DNA of 64,000 bases. It comes from Sphingobium baderi. GTDB lineage: Bacteria > Pseudomonadota > Alphaproteobacteria > Sphingomonadales > Sphingomonadaceae. The translations under genes were made by a program, and so were the position numbers. Of the stretch, positions 9,097 through 16,907 are shown piece after piece (the stretch's first letter is position 1; the number at the start of each line of letters is the position of its first letter). Where the stretch lies: positions 1,313,501-1,377,500 of the forward strand of contig NZ_CP013264.1 in NCBI RefSeq assembly GCF_001456115.1. Reading direction: 5' to 3'. The notes below the pieces were generated by a model. It made no database searches and was not told where the DNA came from. It worked only from the letters and a program-made list of their open reading frames with translations.

Positions 9097-9779
9097 CAGA
9101 AGGGGCTGATCATCGAGAAGAAGCGTTGCAGCCAGCCCTGACGGCTGGCGCGGGCGATTTCGCCCTTGCCGGTATAGATGATCTTCGCGTCGGCCACGCG
9201 GGTGGAGGCGATGCGGTTGTCCGGGCTGATGTCCGCCTGACGGACAAGGCCGCTGATCTGGATGAATTCGTCGCCGCGATTGAGGGTCAGGGCCTTTTCG
9301 CCCTTCACCAGCATCGTGCCGTTGGGATAGACCGCCGCGATGGTCACGGTGATCTCGCCATTGAGGGCATTGGACTGGGTCGCGTTGCCCTTGCCGGTGA
9401 AGCCGCTCTGGCCGCCCATGGCGACGTCGCTGGCGGAGAAGAGCTTGGAGAGCACGCCGGTGGTGGGCGGGGTCAGGCCGATATTGCCGTTGCGGCTGGT
9501 GTCGGCGCTGTTGCTCTTGGTCGCCTGCGTGCGTTCGACCAGGACGATGGTGATGATGTCGCCCACGCTGGTCGCGCGCGCCCCGCTGGTGAGCGGCGTG
9601 TAGCCCATCGACGCCTGAAAGATCGAGCCGTTGGCGGCGGGCGCGGCGGGCTGCGCCACGACCGTGGGGGCGTAATATTGCCGTTCCTCCTCGCGCTGCT
9701 TCTTGCCCGCGATGGCGGGGGAAGCGATCAGCGACAGGGCGGCGATGGAGGCGGAAAGGGCGCGCATCAACCGGCTCAC
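9096..9779 (-). CDS. flgH: Flagellar L-ring protein FlgH
   Basis: 227 residues, recognised by SVGDIITIVLVERTQATK, the GEKALTLNRGDEFIQISGLVR region and the C-terminal IIYTGKGEI. It forms the outer-membrane bushing. The family is normally a lipoprotein, but this protein has no cysteine anywhere; its signal peptide ends in a type I-like site (SPAIA/G). The start overlaps the flgG stop by 4 bases. Confidence 0.95.
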   Translation of the reverse strand: MSRLMRALSASIAALSLIASPAIAGKKQREEERQYYAPTVVAQPAAPAANGSIFQASMGYTPLTSGARATSVGDIITIVLVERTQATKSNSADTSRNGNIGLTPPTTGVLSKLFSASDVAMGGQSGFTGKGNATQSNALNGEITVTIAAVYPNGTMLVKGEKALTLNRGDEFIQISGLVRQADISPDNRIASTRVADAKIIYTGKGEIARASRQGWLQRFFSMISPF

Positions 9780-10564
9780 AACTGCTGGTTTACATATTGG
9801 AGCATCTCGTCGGTCGCCTTGATCATCTTGGAATTGACCTCATAGGCGCGCTGGGTTTCGATCATGTCGACCAGCTCCTCGACCACATTGACGTTCGAGG
9901 TTTCGAGATTGCCGGAGCGGATCGCGCCGCGCCCATCCAGGCCCGCGACGCCGACCTGCGGCGTGCCGCTGGCCGCCGTTTCGAGCAGCATGTTGCCGCC
10001 GATCGGCTGGAGGCCGGACGCATTCATGAAATTGGCAAGCTCGATCTGGCCGAGCTGGGTCGCTTCCGTCTGGCCCTGCAAGGTGGCGGAGACGGTGCCG
10101 TCATTGCCGATGGTGAGGCCGGTCGTGCCTTCGGGCACGGTGATCTGCGGGATCAGCGGCAGGCCGTCGCTGGTGACGACGACGCCTTCGGCCGTGGTCG
10201 TGAAATTGCCCGCGCGGGTATAGGCGATGGAGCCGTCGGGCCGCTGCACCTGAAAGAAGCCCGCGCCCTCGATCGCCATGTCGAGCGCGTTGCCGGTTTC
10301 CTGCAACGTGCCCTGGGTGTTGATCTTGCTGGTGCCCTGCATCGAGACGCCGGAGCCGAGATTGAGGCCGGTCGCGAACTTGTTTTCCGTGTCGGAGTTC
10401 GCGCCCGCCGCCACCATCTGCTGATAGGCGAGGGTTTCGAAATCGGCGCGGTCGCGCTTGAAGCCGGTCGTGTTGACGTTCGCCAGGTTGTTGGCGATCA
10501 CGCGCATCTTCGTGTTCTGCGCGTCAAGGCCGGTGCGGGCGACATGAAGGGCTGCGTTGGTCAT
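9776..10564 (-). CDS. flgG: Flagellar distal rod protein FlgG
   Basis: 262 residues, the standard length. The N-terminus ends in NNLANVNTTGFKRDRADFETLAYQ, and the C-terminus contains SNVNVVEELVDMIETQRAYE, both diagnostic of FlgG. It builds the distal rod through the P and L rings. It is the first gene of the flgGHIJKL transcription unit, with a sigma-54 promoter about 50 bases upstream. Confidence 0.97.
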   Translation of the reverse strand: MTNAALHVARTGLDAQNTKMRVIANNLANVNTTGFKRDRADFETLAYQQMVAAGANSDTENKFATGLNLGSGVSMQGTSKINTQGTLQETGNALDMAIEGAGFFQVQRPDGSIAYTRAGNFTTTAEGVVVTSDGLPLIPQITVPEGTTGLTIGNDGTVSATLQGQTEATQLGQIELANFMNASGLQPIGGNMLLETAASGTPQVGVAGLDGRGAIRSGNLETSNVNVVEELVDMIETQRAYEVNSKMIKATDEMLQYVNQQL

Positions 10565-10614
10565 CGTCTCTTGTCTCCGTGGAGCCGTATCGGCTCAGTC
10601 CTGCCTGTTGAAAA

Positions 10615-10629
10615 GCAAGGTTCGTGCCA
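10615..10629 (-). promoter_or_regulatory. Sigma-54 (-24/-12) promoter of flgGHIJKL
   Basis: The minus strand reads TGGCAC-GAACC-TTGC, matching the RpoN consensus TGGCAC-N5-TTGC with GG and GC 10 bases apart. Transcription would begin near 10603, giving a leader of about 39 bases before the flgG ATG. It splits the flg genes into flgBCDEF and flgGHIJKL units. Confidence 0.88.
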
Positions 10630-10631
10630 AA

Positions 10632-11375
10632 TTAACCATCAAGGCGCATGAGCGATGCGCCGCCGTCATCGAGCTGTTTCGCGGTGTCGATCATCTTGAC
10701 CTGCGTTTCCCACGCCCGGCTCGCCTCGATCATCTGGACGAGGGCCGCTGTCGCATTGACGTTGGAGCCTTCGACCGATCCGGCGGTGACGGTGGCGAGC
10801 GGATCCTGCGGCAACGCGCCGCCATTCGTCTCGCGGAACAGGCCGTCCGTGCCCTTGGCGATGGAGGAGCCGGTGGCGTTGACGAGTTTCAGGCCATCGA
10901 CGCGCTGCGGGTTGGCGGCGTCGCCCCCCTGCGGCACGCCCCAGATGCTGCCGTCCTGCGCGATGGAGAGGCTGTCCATCTGCGGCAGGGTGATGGGACC
11001 GCCTTCGCCCAGCACGGGCAGGCCGTCGCCGGTGGTCAGCAGGCCGCTGTCGGTGAGTTTAAGGTCGCCCCGGCGCGTATAGGCTTCGCTGCCGTCCGCG
11101 GCCTGAACGGCGAGCAAGGCGTCGCCGTTCATCGCCACGTCCAGCGGATTGCCGGTCGCGGTGACTGCCCCCTGCGCCATGTCGGCGGCGATCACCTGTT
11201 CGGACGCCTGCGCCCGCGTGTCGAAGGTATCGCCCTTGATCCAGCGCGTCTCGGCATTGGCGATCTCTGCGCGGAAGCCAACGGTGTTGACGTTCGCGAG
11301 ATTGTTGGAAATCGCCGCCTGCCGCGCCATCGCGCCGCGCATTGCGGTGAGTGCCGTGTTGACGAGCCGGTCCAT
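10632..11375 (-). CDS. flgF: Flagellar proximal rod protein FlgF
   Basis: 247 residues from the ATG at 11375; a longer open frame reaches 11480 but runs into repeat DNA and lacks a matching N-terminus. The start has an AGGA ribosome-binding site, and the protein begins MDRLVNTALTAMRGAM, then NNLANVNTVGFRAE. The C-terminus has AALVQMIEASRAWE. It forms part of the proximal rod. Its stop codon overlaps a TTAACCAT octamer (10632-10639) next to the flgG promoter. Confidence 0.95.
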   Translation of the reverse strand: MDRLVNTALTAMRGAMARQAAISNNLANVNTVGFRAEIANAETRWIKGDTFDTRAQASEQVIAADMAQGAVTATGNPLDVAMNGDALLAVQAADGSEAYTRRGDLKLTDSGLLTTGDGLPVLGEGGPITLPQMDSLSIAQDGSIWGVPQGGDAANPQRVDGLKLVNATGSSIAKGTDGLFRETNGGALPQDPLATVTAGSVEGSNVNATAALVQMIEASRAWETQVKMIDTAKQLDDGGASLMRLDG

Positions 11376-11459
11376 GGGTTTGTCCTGTTTCCTGTCTTGT
11401 CCGACCCGTTCGCTCTGTTTGAACGAGCCGCTTGTCTCGTCCAAAATGTCGAAGGCTCT

Positions 11460-11527
11460 GCTGAGGCGAAGTCGAAGCACTTCGCTTCGCTCAGCGGAAG
11501 GCTTCGACTTCGCTCAGCCCGAACGGG
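11460..11527. repeat. Dispersed intergenic repeat, copy 2 (between flgE and flgF)
   Basis: GCTGAGGCGAAGTCGAAG (11460-11477) and its near-exact inverse CTTCGACTTCGCTCAGC (11502-11518), followed by CCGAACGGG, form a long imperfect hairpin. It lies inside the flgBCDEF transcription unit, so in RNA it could attenuate flgF or protect the upstream mRNA. The rest of the 176-base gap shows no gene or sigma-54 site. Confidence 0.75.
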
Positions 11528-11551
11528 AAAGAGCTTTAATTTCCGGCTGGT

Positions 11552-12394
11552 TTATGACCGCATGTTGACGATGGTCGTCGACAGCGTGTTCGCCGCCTCG
11601 ATCGCCTTGGCGTTCGCCTGGAAGTTGCGCTGGGCGGAGATCAGGCTGACCAGTTCCTCCGTGATATCCACGTTGGAGCGTTCCAGCGTGCCGGACTGGA
11701 TCGATCCGAAAAGGCCGCTATTGGCGGTGCCGAACATCGGGTCGCCGCTGGCCGCGGTCGAATACCAGTGCGCGTCGCCGCGCTGGCGCAGGCCGTCCTG
11801 GCTGTTGAAGGCGGCCATGGCGGCGGTGCCCAGATGGACGGTGGTGCCATCGGCATAGACGCCGGTGATGTCGCCATTTTCCGCCACGCCGACGCTGGAA
11901 AGCTGGTTGCCGGTGCCGCCGTCGGGCCAGTTGGTCGGAACCTTGAGATCGACGAGGTCGCCGGTGCCCAGCGTGCCGGTCGCGGTGGGCGCGCCGGTCA
12001 CGGGATCGACCGGGATCACCTGAAGCCGCGCGCCGGTGGTGTCGACGACATAACGGTCGTTCGTCACCGAAAAAGCGCCGTTGCGGGTGTAGCTGACCTG
12101 ATCGTCGGCGGTGCGCTTGACGGTGAAGAAGCCTTCGCCAGTGATGGCGAGGTCCAGCGTCTTGTCGGTGCCCTGCGTCGTGCCCTGCGTGAACTGCTGG
12201 GTGATGCTCTGCACGCGGACGCCCTGGCCGGACACCTGCGTCGTGGTCTGCATCGGCGCGGCGGCGAAGATGTCGCCGAAATTGGCCTGGCTGCGCTTGA
12301 ACGCGGTGGAGTTCACGTTGGCGACGTTGTTGGAGATGGTCGCAAGGTCGGTCTGGGCCGCCTTGAGGCCGGAAAGCGAGATGTAGAAGGACAT
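11552..12394 (-). CDS. flgE: Flagellar hook protein FlgE (short form)
   Basis: 280 residues. It starts MSFYISLSGLKAAQTDL, then SNNVANVNSTAFKRSQANFGDIF, and has NVDITEELVSLISAQRNFQ near the C-terminus, typical of FlgE. FlgE polymerises into the hook. It is much shorter than enterobacterial FlgE (about 400) because the central, surface-exposed domain is reduced. Its position between flgD and flgF supports the call over a rod protein. Confidence 0.92.
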   Translation of the reverse strand: MSFYISLSGLKAAQTDLATISNNVANVNSTAFKRSQANFGDIFAAAPMQTTTQVSGQGVRVQSITQQFTQGTTQGTDKTLDLAITGEGFFTVKRTADDQVSYTRNGAFSVTNDRYVVDTTGARLQVIPVDPVTGAPTATGTLGTGDLVDLKVPTNWPDGGTGNQLSSVGVAENGDITGVYADGTTVHLGTAAMAAFNSQDGLRQRGDAHWYSTAASGDPMFGTANSGLFGSIQSGTLERSNVDITEELVSLISAQRNFQANAKAIEAANTLSTTIVNMRS

Positions 12395-12424
12395 GGCGTT
12401 GCTCCCTGGGTGAAAAGGATGAGG

Positions 12425-13084
12425 TTAAGCGAGACTGATGGCGTCGGCGGGGCTGTAGGTGCCCAGCGCGGTGATGAGTTTGGACGCGCTGCCGTCGGCG
12501 GGCGACTGGACGGCGGCGATGGCGGCCCAGCTTGCGACCCGATTGGGGTTCGCGCCGTTGACCTTGATCTGGAGCGGGCCGTCGGCGACGGTTTCGCCCG
12601 CCTCATCCTTGCCGTCCCAATAGAAATTGACGTCGCCCTTGGACTGGGCGCCCAGGTCGATGGTTTTGACCGTGTTGCCGTTGCCGTCGACCAGATCGAC
12701 CGAGACGTTTTCGGCGTCGCTGCCAAGCGTGAGCTGGCCGATATACTGGCCCGCCGCGTCGGGGGCGGCGATATTGCTTTCGACCAGCATCGACTTGCCG
12801 ATCCAGCTTGCCGCGTCGCCCAGGCGCGAGCCGGTAAGCTGCGAGGCGAGGCTTTTCATCGTCGCGTTCATTTCCGCGATGCCGCTGGAGTTGGTGATCG
12901 TCGCCATCTGGGCCACCATCTGGGCATTGTCCATCGGCTCGAACGGGTCTTGCGTCTGCATCTGGGCGGTGAGCAGGCGCAGGAAATCCGCCTGCCCCAT
13001 TTCCGACTTGCCGGTCGCCTTGACGGTGGAAGGGCTATAGGCGGGAATGCCCGCGCTGTCGGTGACGTTCGAGGTCGTGCTCAT
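12425..13084 (-). CDS. flgD: Flagellar hook-assembly scaffold FlgD
   Basis: 219 residues. It has the conserved N-terminal motif QADFLRLLTAQMQTQDPFEPMDN, and a C-terminal beta-rich domain with NGNTVKTIDLG and DGPLQIKVN. FlgD caps the growing hook and is removed once the hook is complete. Its ATG overlaps the flgC stop (ATGA), showing translational coupling. Confidence 0.95.
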   Translation of the reverse strand: MSTTSNVTDSAGIPAYSPSTVKATGKSEMGQADFLRLLTAQMQTQDPFEPMDNAQMVAQMATITNSSGIAEMNATMKSLASQLTGSRLGDAASWIGKSMLVESNIAAPDAAGQYIGQLTLGSDAENVSVDLVDGNGNTVKTIDLGAQSKGDVNFYWDGKDEAGETVADGPLQIKVNGANPNRVASWAAIAAVQSPADGSASKLITALGTYSPADAISLA

Positions 13085-13497
13085 TTGCCGATCCTTATGG
13101 TTTCCATCATCAGCGATTTGGCGGTGTTCAGCACCTGCACGTTGTTCTGGTACATGCGGGCGGTCTCGATCATGTCGACCAGCTCCGCATTGCTATCCAC
13201 GGCCGCTTCCCAGACATCGCCATTGGCGTCGGCCAGCGGGTGATTGGGATCGTGGCGCTTGGTGGGCTGGGCGTTGGTGGTGACGACCTGTTCCACCTTC
13301 ACGGTCGACACGCCGGGGCTGTCGGTGACGGAGCGGAAAACCGGCTTGATCGCGCGATAGGCGTCCGCCGCGCTGCCCGACACATTGCCCGCATTGGCCA
13401 TGTTGGACGCGGTGGTGTTGAGGCGGACGAGCTGCGCGCTCATGGCGCGGCCGGCGATGTCGAAGACGTTCATGGGACCGGAGCCGCTCATGCTCAT
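13081..13497 (-). CDS. flgC: Flagellar proximal rod protein FlgC
   Basis: 138 residues starting at 13497, where ATGA overlaps the flgB stop; the open frame continues far upstream but only this start gives a normal FlgC. Signatures are NTTASNMANAGNVSG near the N-terminus and DMIETARMYQNNVQVLNTAK near the C-terminus. It forms the proximal rod with FlgB and FlgF. Confidence 0.95.
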   Translation of the reverse strand: MSMSGSGPMNVFDIAGRAMSAQLVRLNTTASNMANAGNVSGSAADAYRAIKPVFRSVTDSPGVSTVKVEQVVTTNAQPTKRHDPNHPLADANGDVWEAAVDSNAELVDMIETARMYQNNVQVLNTAKSLMMETIRIGK

Positions 13498-13862
13498 TCT
13501 CCCTTCAAGGCGCGGGTGATGGTGTTGATGCGGCCCTCCAGGAAGGAGAGGGTCGTGCGATATTTGACGGCGTTCTCCGCGAACAGCGTCTGTTCGGTGC
13601 TGAGTTCCACCGTGTTGCCGTCGAGGCTGGGTTGCAGGGGCACGCGGTAGCCCATGGAATCGTCGGCCGCTTTCGATACGTCGGCGGCGGATTTGCCCGC
13701 CTGCGTGGTCGCTTCCTTGAGCGCGGCGTCGAAGTCGATGTCGCGCGCCTTGTAGCCCGGCGTCGAGGCGTTGGCGATGTTGGACGCGAGCAGGGACAGG
13801 CGCTGCGAGCGAAGCGCCAGCGCCTTTCCATGTATCCCGAACAAACCGTCTTCCAGCGACAT
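13494..13862 (-). CDS. flgB: Flagellar proximal rod protein FlgB
   Basis: 122 residues. The start FGIHGKALALRSQRLSLLASNIANASTPGYKARDIDFDAAL is typical of FlgB. It is the first rod subunit assembled on FliE and the first gene of the flgBCDEF unit. A sigma-54 promoter lies 105-119 bases upstream, and a cluster of dyad half-sites lies beyond it. Confidence 0.95.
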   Translation of the reverse strand: MSLEDGLFGIHGKALALRSQRLSLLASNIANASTPGYKARDIDFDAALKEATTQAGKSAADVSKAADDSMGYRVPLQPSLDGNTVELSTEQTLFAENAVKYRTTLSFLEGRINTITRALKGE

Positions 13863-13966
13863 TTTCGTTTCCCGTCCCTTTTTGCCCCGATGGGCCTAAA
13901 ACTTCGGTTCGCCGCGCCGTTCTGAAGCCTGATGGCGTGCAGTGCGGGCGATCCAGCCTGATATCC

Positions 13967-13981
13967 GCAAGAGCCGTGCCA
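13967..13981 (-). promoter_or_regulatory. Sigma-54 (-24/-12) promoter of flgBCDEF
   Basis: The minus strand reads TGGCAC-GGCTC-TTGC, a full match to the RpoN consensus. The start of transcription would be near 13955, giving a leader of about 93 bases. The TTGCCG/CGGCAA cluster at 14048-14093 lies roughly 95-140 bases upstream, the usual distance for an enhancer bound by a sigma-54 activator. Confidence 0.88.
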
Positions 13982-14047
13982 ATTTGCGTGGGTGACGCAT
14001 CGGCAAAGGCGAAAGTGGCGGAAATCCGGGGGATTGCCTCAAGCAGG

Positions 14048-14093
14048 CGGCAAGGGCGGCAATTTTTTGCCGGGCGGCGGCAAGGCTTTGCCG
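14048..14093. promoter_or_regulatory. Enhancer-like cluster of TTGCCG/CGGCAA half-sites
   Basis: Five exact half-sites lie in 46 bases: CGGCAA at 14048, 14057 and 14078, and TTGCCG at 14067 and 14088. The pair 14067-14083 forms the dyad TTGCCG-N5-CGGCAA. The same exact dyad occurs at 25604-25620 before the sigma-54 activator gene. It lies between divergent flgB and the stator-like pair, so it could serve both. Binding by the activator is inferred. Confidence 0.7.
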
Positions 14094-14115
14094 GGCCCGG
14101 ATGGAGCGGCGAGTC

Positions 14116-14784
14116 ATGGTGGGAATATTGGGGCATCTGTTCGATCCGCTGACCTTGATGGCGATGGTCGCGGGCATCGGGCTGGTGGCGCTGTTGCAGA
14201 ATGGCGGGGCGCATTTCGCGCGCGCCTTCGCTGCGCTGAGGCCGCTCGTCACGGCCCGCCCCGCGCGGGATCGCGATGCGGCGCGCGCGGCGATGCTCAG
14301 GATCGACCAGGTGGCGCAGTTGCGCGGGCTTTCCTGCACGGACCGGGTCAAGACCGCCGATCCCTTCCTGGGGGAAGCCGCGCGCCGCCTCGCCAATTGC
14401 GAGAAGGTGGAGCAGTTCGAGCTATGGGCCGCGCAGGCGCTGGCGGATCGCGGGCAAAGGCACGCGGCGGTCCGCAATGTGTGGCTGTCGATCGCCGACG
14501 CCGCGCCCGCGCTGGGCATGGCGGGGACGATCATCGGCCTTGTCGGCATGTTCGCGGCGATGGACGATCCCGCCAGGCTGGGGCCGTCCATGGCGCTCGC
14601 GCTGCTGACGACGCTCTATGGCGTGGTGATCGCGAATATCGTCGCCGCGCCGATTGCCGCGCGGCTGGCCGACCTGTCCGAGCGGGAACTGGCCTGGCAG
14701 CAGGAAGCCGTGGCGCGGATGCTGGCCATCGCGCGGCGCGAAAATGCACCGTTGCGGCGCGCTTCGATCCGTGAGGTCGCATGA
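14116..14784 (+). CDS. MotA/TolQ/ExbB-like proton-channel protein
   Basis: 222 residues from the ATG at 14116, which has GGAG upstream; an ATG at 14101 has no ribosome-binding site. It has an N-terminal hydrophobic helix (LTLMAMVAGIGLVALL), a cytoplasmic region, and two C-terminal helices carrying the stator-type prolines in DAAPALGMAGTIIGLVG and IVAAPIAARL. It is shorter and clearly different from the MotA at 4469. Its stop overlaps the next gene by 4 bases. It is probably a second stator or an accessory energising complex. Confidence 0.8.
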   Translation: MVGILGHLFDPLTLMAMVAGIGLVALLQNGGAHFARAFAALRPLVTARPARDRDAARAAMLRIDQVAQLRGLSCTDRVKTADPFLGEAARRLANCEKVEQFELWAAQALADRGQRHAAVRNVWLSIADAAPALGMAGTIIGLVGMFAAMDDPARLGPSMALALLTTLYGVVIANIVAAPIAARLADLSERELAWQQEAVARMLAIARRENAPLRRASIREVA

Positions 14785-15272
14785 GCGCGCCTCCCGCTCC
14801 AGCCATGGTCCGGCGAAACCGATGGGCCGTCAGCTTTGCCGATCTGCTGCTGTTGCTGCTGGCCTTCTTCGTGCTGTTGCAGGCGAGCGGGCAGCGGCGC
14901 GACGTCATGCTGGCGGGCCTGAGCCAGCAATTTGGCGGGCGGCCGATGCGGCAGGGGATCGAACTGCGCGCGGCGGAGCTGTTCGTGCCGGGCGAGGCGC
15001 TGCTGACTGGCGCGGGCAAGGCGCGGTTGACGGCCATTGCCCGCGAATTTTCGCGCGAAAGCGGCGGGATCGAGGTCCGCAGCCATGGCACGGACCCGGC
15101 GCGGCAGCGGTTCGATGACTGGGATCTGGCGGCGGCGCGGCTGGGCGCAGTGGCGCGGGCCTTGCGGGCCGAAGGGATTGCGGGCAGCCGTCTGGCGATC
15201 CGCGGGCTGGATCAGGCCGAAGGGAAGGCGGGGCAGGGACAGGTCATCCGCATCGCGCCTGATGTTAAGTGA
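14781..15272 (+). CDS. MotB/OmpA-like partner of the second stator-like pair
   Basis: 163 residues. An N-terminal helix carries WAVSFADLLLLLLAFFVLL; D21 lines up with the proton-carrying aspartate of MotB. A short linker leads to a reduced OmpA-like domain, with VRSHGTDPARQRF in place of the usual V.GHTD and WDLAAARLGAVARALRAEGI for the binding helix. It is less than half the length of the MotB at 3413, so the plug and wall-binding region are minimal. It is translationally coupled (ATGA) to the MotA-like gene. Confidence 0.78.
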   Translation: MSAPPAPAMVRRNRWAVSFADLLLLLLAFFVLLQASGQRRDVMLAGLSQQFGGRPMRQGIELRAAELFVPGEALLTGAGKARLTAIAREFSRESGGIEVRSHGTDPARQRFDDWDLAAARLGAVARALRAEGIAGSRLAIRGLDQAEGKAGQGQVIRIAPDVK

Positions 15273-15384
15273 GGCGCCAGGGAAATCATGCTCCTGCGAA
15301 GGCAGGAGCCTAGGGCGCTTGGACAAATTCCGTGTATCGGGGACGGCTAAAATGGGTGGGAAGTGGACGGTCTGCTATTCCCAT

Positions 15385-15522
15385 CTCCGTTCGCCCTGAG
15401 CGAAGTCGAAGGGCAGGGCCGATCGTAGGGAGGCCACTTCGCTTTGCTCAGTGGAAGGCCCTGCGACGCCGCCTGCGGTGTCGCTCAGGACAGGCTTCGA
15501 CTTCGCTCAGCCCGAACAGAGG
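15385..15522. repeat. Dispersed intergenic repeat, copy 3
   Basis: CTGAGCGAAGTCGAAG (15396-15411) is perfectly inverted at 15495-15510, with outer arms CTCCGTTCG and CCGAACAGAGG. A flanking stretch, GGTCTGCTATTCCCAT (15370-15385), recurs inverted with one mismatch next to copy 4 at 20894, so the repeat unit extends beyond the hairpin. The gene-free stretch 15273-15699 holds this element and the flgA promoter; nothing else was recognised. Confidence 0.78.
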
Positions 15523-15646
15523 TAAAGTGGCGACTATTGGCCGTTTTCAGCCCATCGGATTTTGTCCACGCCGCTTGGTCCCGTGCTGTGATCTGGGCTC
15601 CTGCCTTTACAGGAGCGCGGGATCGTTGCGTTCGGTTTCGGAAAAC

Positions 15647-15661
15647 TGGCACGAAAATTGC
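15647..15661 (+). promoter_or_regulatory. Sigma-54 (-24/-12) promoter of flgA-flgM-flgN
   Basis: TGGCAC-GAAAA-TTGC is a full RpoN consensus match followed by T. Transcription would begin near 15673. The TTG inside the -12 element (15658) is the first in-frame start of the flgA frame but cannot be in the transcript, which fixes the flgA start downstream. Confidence 0.9.
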
Positions 15662-15699
15662 TGAAATACACGAAAGACATCCGCATTCGGAGACTGATC

Positions 15700-16248
15700 G
15701 TGTTGAAACTGTCCACATTCTGCCTTGTCGCCTTCGTCATGATGAGCGCCCGACCGGCGCTGGCGCAGCAGAAATTCGAGAATCTGGATCGGATCGACAG
15801 TCTGGTGGCGATGACCGTGGGCGCCAATCTGGGCGAGCCGGGCGGACCCGCCGCGCCGGTCGACCGGCGGCTGAAACTGGCGGCCTGTCCCACCACGCCC
15901 AATGTCGAGGGGCCGGTTTTCGGCGCCGCGATGGTGAAGTGCGATGCGCTGGGCTGGCGTATCCGGGTGCCTTTGGTCCCCGGCGGCGCGGCGGCGGCGT
16001 CCGGGCCGGTGGCGCGCTATGGCATGGCGAGCAGGCCGGCGCCGAAGGAAAACGCGGTCAAGCGCGGCGACCCCGTGCAATTGATGGCGGGCAACGCGGT
16101 GTTCAGCGTATCGCGCATGATGATCGCGGACGAAGATGGCGCGGTCGGAGAGACGATCCGCGTGCGCGAGGACAGGAAATCGTCGCCCATTTTGGCGCAG
16201 GTCGTGGAAATGGGAATTGTGCGCGTTCCGGGATTTAATGATTTTTGA
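15700..16248 (+). CDS. flgA: P-ring assembly chaperone FlgA
   Basis: 182 residues from a GTG with a GGAGA ribosome-binding site 6 bases upstream. The protein starts with a signal peptide (MLKLSTFCLVAFVMM, then SARPALAQ), so it is periplasmic. The C-terminal half has the SAF-like pattern including VKRGDPVQLMAGNAVFSVSRMM and GETIRVRE. FlgA helps FlgI assemble the P ring. It heads a unit with flgM and flgN. The call rests on the signal peptide, C-terminal motifs and neighbours. Confidence 0.88.
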   Translation: MLKLSTFCLVAFVMMSARPALAQQKFENLDRIDSLVAMTVGANLGEPGGPAAPVDRRLKLAACPTTPNVEGPVFGAAMVKCDALGWRIRVPLVPGGAAAASGPVARYGMASRPAPKENAVKRGDPVQLMAGNAVFSVSRMMIADEDGAVGETIRVREDRKSSPILAQVVEMGIVRVPGFNDF

Positions 16249-16261
16249 ACTTGTCCGTTAT
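16235..16261 (+). promoter_or_regulatory. Weak candidate sigma-28 promoter before flgM
   Basis: TTAA (16235-16238), 15 bases, then TCCGTTAT (16254-16261). The -10-like element matches the other sites, but the -35 is imperfect (TTAA rather than TAAA). It would give flgM a late promoter besides read-through from flgA. Predicted start near 16268, 25 bases before the ATG. Confidence 0.35.
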
Positions 16262-16292
16262 AGACGGTAGGGACGAGTGAAGGATTGAACCC

Positions 16293-16571
16293 ATGATCAA
16301 GTCAGTTGGCCAGAGCCTGAGCGCCGCAGTCGAAGCTTCCCGCATCCGGGATGGCGGCAAGGTGCGCGCATCCTCCGTGGGCACGGCTGGCGCGCCCGCT
16401 TCATCGGCGGCTTCGGCAAGCCCGGCGGCCCGCATGGCGGCGCAAGGCGCGCCGGTCGACATGGATCGCGTCGCGGCGATCAAGGCGGCCATCGCATCGG
16501 GCAATTATCCGGTCGATCCGGCGGCGATTGCCGACCGGATGCTGGCGCTCGACCTGCCGGTCGCGGGTTAG
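16293..16571 (+). CDS. flgM: Anti-sigma-28 factor FlgM
   Basis: 92 residues with a low-complexity Ala/Ser-rich first half and the conserved C-terminal sigma-binding part: DMDRVAAIKAAIASGNY, then PVDPAAIADRMLALDL. FlgM holds FliA inactive until it is secreted through the completed hook-basal body. The partner FliA is encoded at 20107. It lies between flgA and flgN, the classic order. Confidence 0.93.
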   Translation: MIKSVGQSLSAAVEASRIRDGGKVRASSVGTAGAPASSAASASPAARMAAQGAPVDMDRVAAIKAAIASGNYPVDPAAIADRMLALDLPVAG

Positions 16572-16574
16572 TTC

Positions 16575-16883
16575 ATGCCGCTCGGCCTTGCCGCCCTCGA
16601 TCATCTGCGGACCGCCTGCGAGGATTTGCGGGCGGTGCTCGACGGATATGATGCCGCCGCGATCGACGCGGCCAGCGCGAAGGTCGGGCAGGCGGCGGCG
16701 TCGGTGCGCGCCATCGGGGCATGGCGTTCCGAACCGGACGTGACGGAACGGCTGAAGGCCATCGCGACTCTGCTGGAAATGGCGCGGGTGCGGACGAGGG
16801 TGCTGTCCGATCGCACGAATCAGAAGCTGAATGTCCTGGCGGTCCGTGGCGCGGAAAACGCGCCGCTGGTCTACGGGCGTTAG
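16575..16883 (+). CDS. flgN: FlgN-like chaperone for FlgK/FlgL
   Basis: 102 residues, all helical and without a signal peptide, starting 3 bases after the flgM stop. FlgN-type proteins escort the junction proteins FlgK and FlgL to the export gate. Similarity is weak by eye; the final segment NQKLNVLAVRG and the flgA-flgM-flgN order support the call. A terminator follows. Confidence 0.72.
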   Translation: MPLGLAALDHLRTACEDLRAVLDGYDAAAIDAASAKVGQAAASVRAIGAWRSEPDVTERLKAIATLLEMARVRTRVLSDRTNQKLNVLAVRGAENAPLVYGR

Positions 16884-16907
16884 ATTTTTCTTCCCCGCAA
16901 TGATGGG

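Noticed and set aside
13498..14214. Upstream extension of the flgC frame
   Set aside because: It runs through flgB in another frame and through the flgB promoter; the ATGA start at 13497 gives a normal FlgC.
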